Source: an uncultured Oscillospiraceae bacterium
Lineage (GTDB): Bacteria; Bacillota; Clostridia; Oscillospirales; Acutalibacteraceae
Assembly (NCBI GenBank): GCA_902462665.1
Contig: CABQCM010000051.1
Span: forward strand, 1-7,923
Direction: 5' to 3'
Length of the DNA: 7,923 bases
The notes beneath the pieces are model-generated. The model worked only from the letters and a program-made list of their open reading frames with translations, searched no databases and had not been told where the DNA came from. A program made the position numbers and the translations under genes. Of this stretch, positions 1 to 4,566 are shown one piece after another. Within the stretch, counting starts at the first letter, position 1; each line of letters starts with the position of its first letter.

Positions 1-828
1 GGTGAGGGGATTTCCGGTAGCGCTGCGAATCGCCTCATACAGCCGCACGCTATCCTGATAGCTGACTTCATTGTCTCCCGTGCCATGCTGAAGATAAAAC
101 ACCGGCGCATTTTCGGTGACATGATACAACGGGCTGGCGTCCCGCAGCGAGACGGTGTTTCCGGCTTTGGAACCCAGCAGAGCGTTGGCATAAATCGAAT
201 TTCCCGATGTGGTCATATCGGTGATGGCATACCATGATACCACTGCCTGAACCTCACTGGAGTATTCGGCGTTGCCCATGGAAAGGTCCTCATAATTCAG
301 GTTGCCGTTGGTCAGACCCACCATATCGGCGATCAGACCTCCAGCCGATTCGCCCCAAAGCGCAATGGAGTCGGTTTTTAAACCATAGATTTGGGCATTG
401 GCGCGCAGATAACGAATCGCCGCTTTTACATCCTGAATTTGCTGCGGAAAAAAGGCTTCGGGCCAATAGCGGTAATCCACCAGCGCGACCGCATAGCCCT
501 TCTCCACCGCCTGCAAAGGGCCGGCCGCGGTATACAGTACGCTGTCGCCGTTGGAATTACCCATAGAAAAGCTGCCACCGTGAACGAAAACAATGAGGGG
601 ATAGGGGCCTTCTCCCTCTTCAGGAAGGATCAAATGCAGCTTCTGCGTTGCCGATTGATCAGCATAGGAAAGGGTATGCCGGTTGGAATAGGATGCAATG
701 CTGATGTTGATCGAGCCTGGACGGGCATTTTCATTTGCGGCAAAGGCGGACATGGGCATCATCCCTACTGCGAAAATAATACAAAGCAAAACCGTGAAAA
801 TTCGTCTGGAAACACCAAAAGTACTCAT
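1..828 (-). CDS. Secreted alpha/beta-hydrolase esterase/lipase, C-terminus beyond window
   Basis: This is the first 276 residues of an exported serine hydrolase; the reading frame stays open to base 1, so the end is missing. Residues 1-30 look like a signal peptide: Arg8-Arg9, a hydrophobic core, then a likely cleavage after Ala-Phe-Ala30. The mature part matches the carboxylesterase/BD-FAE-like hydrolase fold. An oxyanion-hole motif HGG lies at 83-85, the nucleophile elbow GESAGG at 159-164 gives Ser161, and Asp252 in HGTGDNEV is the probable catalytic acid. The catalytic His would lie past the window. The start is the ATG at 828, preceded on the minus strand by AAGGAGGT (848-841), 12 bases upstream. 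The gene is transcribed away from the oxidoreductase operon. The family hydrolyses short acyl or carbohydrate esters; acetyl-xylan or feruloyl esterase activity is possible but the substrate cannot be read from these residues. Confidence 0.9.
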   Translation of the reverse strand, partial: MSTFGVSRRIFTVLLCIIFAVGMMPMSAFAANENARPGSINISIASYSNRHTLSYADQSATQKLHLILPEEGEGPYPLIVFVHGGSFSMGNSNGDSVLYTAAGPLQAVEKGYAVALVDYRYWPEAFFPQQIQDVKAAIRYLRANAQIYGLKTDSIALWGESAGGLIADMVGLTNGNLNYEDLSMGNAEYSSEVQAVVSWYAITDMTTSGNSIYANALLGSKAGNTVSLRDASPLYHVTENAPVFYLQHGTGDNEVSYQDSVRLYEAIRSATGNPLT

Positions 829-1070
829 AATGCATTGACGACCTCCTTGAAGGCTTTGAAATCTAGGGCTTGTTCTTGCCTATCATATAATTAATTGCTG
901 AATTTTTATAGTATAATTCTCCCTGTACGGTTGTATTATTGTAAAAATTGCCGAGACATTTTGACGCTTCAATGGGGAGATTTACCGCTGATACGACAAA
1001 TTACCTCTGTTTTTAGAATATATATTCGTTTTTATCGTCTGGTTTGACAATATTTCATCGTTTTTTGCCG
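829..1070. other. AT-rich divergent intergenic region
   Basis: This stretch separates the minus-strand esterase start from the plus-strand oxidoreductase promoter. It holds the esterase ribosome binding site (841-848) and is markedly AT-rich between about 880 and 1060. The esterase promoter should lie here. A TATACT -10-like hexamer reads on the minus strand at 915-910, but I could not pair it with a good -35 at normal spacing. No RNA gene, clear operator palindrome or small gene was seen. Confidence 0.5.
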
Positions 1071-1099
1071 TTGCATGCTGGGCGCGCCGGTGCTATAAT
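1071..1099 (+). promoter_or_regulatory. Sigma-A-type promoter of the oxidoreductase operon
   Basis: The -35 element is TTGCAT at 1071-1076 and the -10 element is a consensus TATAAT at 1094-1099, with exactly 17 bases between them. A TG dinucleotide at 1091-1092 gives an extended -10 (TGnTATAAT). Transcription should start near 1106, leaving a leader of roughly 55 bases before the TTG start at 1161. The assignment rests on motif match and position only. Confidence 0.8.
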
Positions 1100-1145
1100 A
1101 AGTTGGTACCTTCCGTATGCGTTTGCTTTCGCGGGAGGGAACGCC

Positions 1146-1153
1146 AAAGGAGG
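1146..1153 (+). promoter_or_regulatory. Ribosome binding site that decides a TTG start
   Basis: AAAGGAGG lies seven bases before the TTG at 1161. It is the only strong Shine-Dalgarno in this part of the frame. It rules out the longer in-frame TTG start at 1044, which lies upstream of the predicted transcription start and overlaps the promoter region. Confidence 0.8.
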
Positions 1154-1160
1154 CGATCTG

Positions 1161-1826
1161 TTGAAAATTATACTGGTTTGCGGCCATTACGGCTGCGGAA
1201 AGACCAATTTTGCCCTCAACCTCGCCGCCCGGTACGCCGAACAGGGGCGCGTCGCTCTGGTGGATCTTGACGTGGTCAATCCCTATTTTCGTTCGAGCGA
1301 TTACAAGGAAATTCCGGCGCTTCATGGGGTGCGGGTAATATCCCCTACCTCGGCAGGAACGACCATTGACGCGCCTTGCCTTTCGCCTGAAATTTTCGCC
1401 GCGTTTGACGGCGGATACGACACGGCGATTTTTGACGTTGGCGGGGACGACGCGGGGGCGACCAGCGTTGGTCAGTTTGCCGCTCGCATCCGGGAGGCTG
1501 ACCCGGATTATACAATGCTTTATGTCATCAACCGCTATCGCGCCGGTGTGGCAACGCCCGAAGCGGCGGCGGAGATTTTGCGGGAGATTGAAACGGCCAG
1601 CCGTCTGAAGGCGACCGGCATTGTTAACAACTCCCATCTGTGCTCTTCCACCACGGCGGAGGATGTGCTTTCCACCGCCGGGTATGCTCGCGAGACGGCC
1701 GCAGCCTGCGGTCTGCCTTTCGTTGGCACGGCGGTCGAACGCCGGCTCATCGGCGGGCATGATTGGGAAAAGCCCATTGCAATCGATGTAATTGTTTCCA
1801 CGCCCTGGGCGGGGGAGACGATGTAG
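1161..1826 (+). CDS. P-loop NTPase (CobQ/CobB/MinD/ParA-like), oxidoreductase accessory
   Basis: This 221-residue cytosolic protein is a SIMIBI-type P-loop ATPase or GTPase. The Walker A motif GHYGCGKT is at residues 8-15. A switch-like segment DLDVVNPYFR is at 35-44, and a Walker B-type strand FDVGGDD is at 91-97. NNSHL at 156-160 may belong to the base-recognition region. The signature lysine of classical ParA/MinD deviant Walker A motifs is absent, and I see no CxxC motif of the Mrp/ApbC Fe-S carriers. The start is the TTG at 1161, set by AAAGGAGG seven bases upstream. It is the first gene of the operon, and its stop lies 12 bases before the ferredoxin start. NTPases of this kind are, from memory, often found beside 2-oxoacid:ferredoxin oxidoreductase genes in Clostridia. 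A maturation, cofactor-loading or regulatory role is inferred; the true function is not known to me. Confidence 0.85.
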   Translation: MKIILVCGHYGCGKTNFALNLAARYAEQGRVALVDLDVVNPYFRSSDYKEIPALHGVRVISPTSAGTTIDAPCLSPEIFAAFDGGYDTAIFDVGGDDAGATSVGQFAARIREADPDYTMLYVINRYRAGVATPEAAAEILREIETASRLKATGIVNNSHLCSSTTAEDVLSTAGYARETAAACGLPFVGTAVERRLIGGHDWEKPIAIDVIVSTPWAGETM

Positions 1827-1838
1827 GAGGTGGAGAAG

Positions 1839-2048
1839 ATGAACAAGGTGACCATCCGGGAGGACGTCTGCAAGGGCTGTGGCCTGTGCGTAAGCGTATG
1901 TCCCAAAAAGATTTTGGAGTTGCAAAAAGAGGTGCTCAACGCCAAAGGATATCATCCGGCCGGCGTGACTCAGCCGGAAAAATGCATTGCCTGCGCCATG
2001 TGTGCGACCATGTGTCCCGACGTGGCAATCAAGGTGGAAAAGGAGTAG
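1839..2048 (+). CDS. 2x[4Fe-4S] ferredoxin, delta subunit of 2-oxoacid oxidoreductase
   Basis: This 69-residue protein is a bacterial-type ferredoxin with two cluster-binding motifs. The first is Cys11, Cys14, Cys17 and Cys21-Pro; the second is Cys49, Cys52, Cys55 and Cys59-Pro. All eight cysteines expected for two [4Fe-4S] clusters are present. It should carry electrons from the catalytic subunits to a soluble ferredoxin, as PorD/KorD/VorC-type subunits do. I chose the ATG at 1839, eight bases after AGGAGG (1825-1830). A GTG three codons earlier (1830) overlaps that ribosome binding site and is unlikely. The next gene begins five bases after its stop, so coexpression with the catalytic subunits is expected. 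Confidence 0.93.
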   Translation: MNKVTIREDVCKGCGLCVSVCPKKILELQKEVLNAKGYHPAGVTQPEKCIACAMCATMCPDVAIKVEKE

Positions 2049-2053
2049 TAGCT

Positions 2054-3118
2054 ATGGGAGAAAGAGTTTTAATGAAGGGAAATGAGGCCCTCGCCCAGGC
2101 TGCAATCCAGGCTGGATGCCATCATTTCTTTGGTTACCCCATCACGCCGCAGACCGAGGTCGCGGCCTTTATGTCCAAAACTATGCCCAAAATCGGCGGG
2201 GTGTATCTCCAGGCCGAATCGGAGATTGCGGCCATCAACATGGTGCTCGGCGCCGCTTCGGCCGGTGTGCGCGCCATGACCTCCTCCTCCTCGCCCGGCA
2301 TCAGCCTCAAGAGCGAGGGCGTGTCTTACATCGCGGGGTCGGATTTGCCCTGCGTCATCATCAATGTGCAGCGCGGCGGTCCCGGTCTGGGCGGCATTCA
2401 GCCCTCCCAGTCGGATTACTGGCAGGCGACCAAGGCGTTGGGGCACGGAGACTATCAGCTTCTGGTGTTCGCCCCCTCGACCGTGCAGGAGATGGTCAAT
2501 CTGGTCATGGACGCGTTTGACAAGGCGGACGAGTACCGGATGCCGGCTATGATCCTGGCCGACGGTATGCTGGGCCAGATGATGGAGCCGGTGGAACTGC
2601 CCGACCGCAGCGACAAGCCTCTGCCCGAAAAGCCTTGGGCGACCAACGGGCATCAGGGCAAGCGCGCGCACAACGTTGTCAATTCCCTCTACCTGCAGGC
2701 GGCCGAGCTGGAGCGTCTGGTGGACGAGCGGTTTGAGCGGTATGAGAAGATTAAAGCCACCGAGCAGCGCAGCGAAAGTATGTATGTTGAGGACGCCGAT
2801 ATCGTGGTGGTCGCTTACGGCGCTGCCGCCCGCGTGTGCATGTCGGCCATTAAAGACGCGCGCGCCAAGGGCATCAAGGTCGGTATCGTGCGCCCGATTA
2901 CCCTGTGGCCCTTCCCGACCGACGCGCTCAAGGCGGCCGCCAAAAACGCCAAGGCGTTCCTGACGGTCGAGATGAGCAAGGGCCAGATGGTCGACGACGT
3001 CCGCCTGGCCATCGAATGCAGCCGTCCGGTGCATTTTTACGGCCGTACCGGTGGCATGATTCCGCAGCCGGCAGAGGTGCTGCGTGAGATTGAAAAAATC
3101 GCGGGAGGGATTCGGTAA
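2054..3118 (+). CDS. vorB: 2-oxoacid:ferredoxin oxidoreductase alpha subunit, VorB-like
   Basis: This 354-residue protein is the alpha subunit of a multi-subunit 2-oxoacid:ferredoxin oxidoreductase, which makes acyl-CoA, CO2 and reduced ferredoxin from a 2-oxoacid and CoA. The N-terminal pyrimidine-binding domain (about 5-240) includes the conserved YPITPQTE at 28-35, TSSSSPGISL at 76-85 and a glycine-rich GGPGLGG at 108-114. The C-terminal transketolase-like domain runs from about 244 to 354. The length fits the ~350-residue VorB class rather than the larger fused pyruvate enzymes. The ATG at 2054 follows AAGGAG (2040-2045) by eight bases. The next gene overlaps it by one base in TAATG. The 3-methyl-2-oxobutanoate (branched-chain) assignment comes from resemblance to VorB; 2-oxoglutarate (KorA) specificity is the main alternative, since the two classes are hard to separate by eye. 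Confidence 0.93.
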   Translation: MGERVLMKGNEALAQAAIQAGCHHFFGYPITPQTEVAAFMSKTMPKIGGVYLQAESEIAAINMVLGAASAGVRAMTSSSSPGISLKSEGVSYIAGSDLPCVIINVQRGGPGLGGIQPSQSDYWQATKALGHGDYQLLVFAPSTVQEMVNLVMDAFDKADEYRMPAMILADGMLGQMMEPVELPDRSDKPLPEKPWATNGHQGKRAHNVVNSLYLQAAELERLVDERFERYEKIKATEQRSESMYVEDADIVVVAYGAAARVCMSAIKDARAKGIKVGIVRPITLWPFPTDALKAAAKNAKAFLTVEMSKGQMVDDVRLAIECSRPVHFYGRTGGMIPQPAEVLREIEKIAGGIR

Positions 3119-3873
3119 TGGCTATTGTTTTTGACAGACCCAAGGCGCTGGCCGACGTGAAGACCCACTACTGCCCGGGTTGCACCCACGGTATTATCCA
3201 CCGCTTGGTGGCCGAGGCTATTGATACGCTGGGCATTGAGGGCGGTACGGTCGGCGTGGCTCCGGTGGGCTGTTCGGTCATGGCGTACGATTACTTTAAC
3301 TGCGATATGATCGAGGCCCCGCACGGCCGCGCTCCGGCTGTGGCCACCGGCGTAAAAAGGGCACGTCCCGAATGCACGGTGTTTACTTATCAGGGCGACG
3401 GCGACCTGGCCGCCATCGGCACAGCCGAGACGGTGCACGCCGCCACCCGCGGTGAGAACATCACCATTATCTTTGTTAACAACGCCATTTACGGCATGAC
3501 CGGCGGCCAGATGGCCCCGACCACGCTGCCCGGCCAGGTTACCCAGACTACCCCCTATGGGCGGGACGTCAAGGTGGCGGGCAATCCCATCCGCATCTGC
3601 GAGATGCTGTCCACCCTCGACGGCGTGGCACTGGCTCAGCGTGTGGCGGTCGATACCGTCCCCCATGTGAGAGAGGCCAAAAAGGCGATTCAAAAGGCCT
3701 TTGAAATGCAGCAGAAGGGGCTGGGATTCTCGATTGTCGAGGTCGTCTCCTCCTGCCCGACCAACTGGGGTCTGACCCCGGTGGAGGCGCTCAAGTGGCT
3801 GCAGGAGAATATGCTTCCTTATTATCCGCTGGGCGTGTATAAGGATATCACCGCAAAGGGGGAGCAGGCATGA
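3118..3873 (+). CDS. 2-oxoacid:ferredoxin oxidoreductase beta subunit, thiamine diphosphate-binding
   Basis: This 251-residue catalytic subunit binds thiamine diphosphate. The cofactor motif starts with GDGD at residues 93-96 and ends with NN at 121-122. The N-terminus carries CPGCTH at 19-24. Cys19, Cys22, Cys52 and Cys213 sit where the four ligands of the beta-subunit [4Fe-4S] cluster lie in crystallised archaeal 2-oxoacid oxidoreductases, so this subunit probably holds its own cluster next to the thiamine. The ATG at 3118 overlaps the alpha-subunit stop by one base and has GGGAGG (3103-3108) upstream, which suggests translational coupling. Corresponding genes are called VorA, KorB or PorB in different systems; since VorA can denote a beta-gamma fusion, no symbol is given. 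Confidence 0.93.
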   Translation: MAIVFDRPKALADVKTHYCPGCTHGIIHRLVAEAIDTLGIEGGTVGVAPVGCSVMAYDYFNCDMIEAPHGRAPAVATGVKRARPECTVFTYQGDGDLAAIGTAETVHAATRGENITIIFVNNAIYGMTGGQMAPTTLPGQVTQTTPYGRDVKVAGNPIRICEMLSTLDGVALAQRVAVDTVPHVREAKKAIQKAFEMQQKGLGFSIVEVVSSCPTNWGLTPVEALKWLQENMLPYYPLGVYKDITAKGEQA

Positions 3874-4403
3874 CCGATTATAAGATTGTATGCGCCGGCT
3901 TCGGCGGACAGGGAATTCTCTTTTTGGGCAAGGTTGTCGCTTACGCCGGGCTTATGGAGGGCAAGGAGGTCTCCTGGCTTCCGTCCTACGGCCCGGAAAT
4001 GCGCGGCGGTACGGCCAACTGCAGCGTTTGTCTGTCGGATGAGCCGATTGCTTCGCCGCTGGTGGTCAATCCCAACGTGCTGATTGCCATGAACCAGCCT
4101 TCGCTGGAGAAGTTTATCGACGCGGTTGAGCCGGGCGGCATTGTGATCATTGATTCCACTCTGGTTCATTGCGAGAAGCCCCGCGAGGACGTGCGTTTCT
4201 TTGCTCTGCCGGCTACCGAGCTGGCAGAGGCGAACGGTCTCAAGGGTCTGGCCAACATTATTCTGCTCGGCAAGCTGTTCCACGAGACCGGCCTGGTTTC
4301 GATGGAGGGGCTGGAGAAGGGAATCCGCAAGTCGGTGCCCGCCCGCAAGCAGGATTTGGTTCCCCGCAACCTCGAGGCCATCGAGCTGGGCGGCAAGCAA
4401 TAA
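3870..4403 (+). CDS. 2-oxoacid:ferredoxin oxidoreductase gamma subunit
   Basis: This 177-residue protein belongs to the gamma-domain family of pyruvate/ketoisovalerate oxidoreductases. The glycine-rich AGFGGQGI at residues 9-16 and SYGPEMRGG at 39-47 are characteristic conserved segments. In the enzyme this domain helps form the CoA-binding site. The start overlaps the beta-subunit stop in ATGA, and AAAGGGGGAG lies five bases upstream, so the two subunits are likely made in coupled fashion. It is the last gene of the operon: the stop at 4401-4403 is followed within 15 bases by a strong hairpin. The length is normal for a separate gamma subunit, and no damage is visible. Confidence 0.93.
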   Translation: MTDYKIVCAGFGGQGILFLGKVVAYAGLMEGKEVSWLPSYGPEMRGGTANCSVCLSDEPIASPLVVNPNVLIAMNQPSLEKFIDAVEPGGIVIIDSTLVHCEKPREDVRFFALPATELAEANGLKGLANIILLGKLFHETGLVSMEGLEKGIRKSVPARKQDLVPRNLEAIELGGKQ

Positions 4404-4417
4404 AATTGTAGTTTTAT

Positions 4418-4458
4418 AAACACCCGTATGCTTGAGAGATACAAGCATACGGGTGTTT
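4418..4458 (+). terminator. Rho-independent terminator of the oxidoreductase operon
   Basis: A perfect 17-bp inverted repeat (4418-4434 with 4442-4458) surrounds a seven-base loop. Its 3' arm ends in a short T run at 4456-4459. It begins 15 bases after the gamma-subunit stop. The T tract is short for a classic terminator, but the stem is long and GC-containing. The 5' side is rich in A and T, so it could also act on the minus strand. Confidence 0.8.
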
Positions 4459-4484
4459 TGCATGAAGAAATATATGGATATTGC

Positions 4485-4513
4485 TTGCAATTTATTCTTC
4501 CTCGTGATATAAT
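4485..4513 (+). promoter_or_regulatory. Sigma-A-type promoter of the LRR-dockerin gene
   Basis: The -35 element TTGCAA (4485-4490) and the consensus -10 TATAAT (4508-4513) are separated by exactly 17 bases. TG at 4505-4506 makes an extended -10. The predicted start near 4520 leaves a leader of about 47 bases. It lies between the operon terminator and the next start codon, which implies an independent transcription unit. Confidence 0.8.
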
Positions 4514-4566
4514 CGTAACAGAAAAACAAATTTTTACGTTTATAATTATAAGGAGGGACTGTTGAT

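Noticed and set aside
391..894. 167-codon open frame on the plus strand
   Set aside because: It is antisense to the esterase, whose signal peptide, HGG and GESAGG motifs are on the other strand.
1044..1160. Longer N-terminus for the NTPase from a TTG at 1044
   Set aside because: It would place the start upstream of the predicted transcription start and lacks a ribosome binding site. The TTG at 1161 has AAAGGAGG at ideal spacing and puts the P-loop at its usual N-terminal position.
1032..1955. 307-codon open frame on the minus strand
   Set aside because: It lies antisense to the NTPase and ferredoxin genes, whose motifs are unmistakable. It crosses the operon promoter and encodes a low-complexity Arg/Gly/His-rich product, as expected of a shadow frame in GC-rich DNA.
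2069..3034. 321-codon open frame on the minus strand
   Set aside because: It is antisense to vorB, rich in His/Arg/Gly, and has no recognisable motif.
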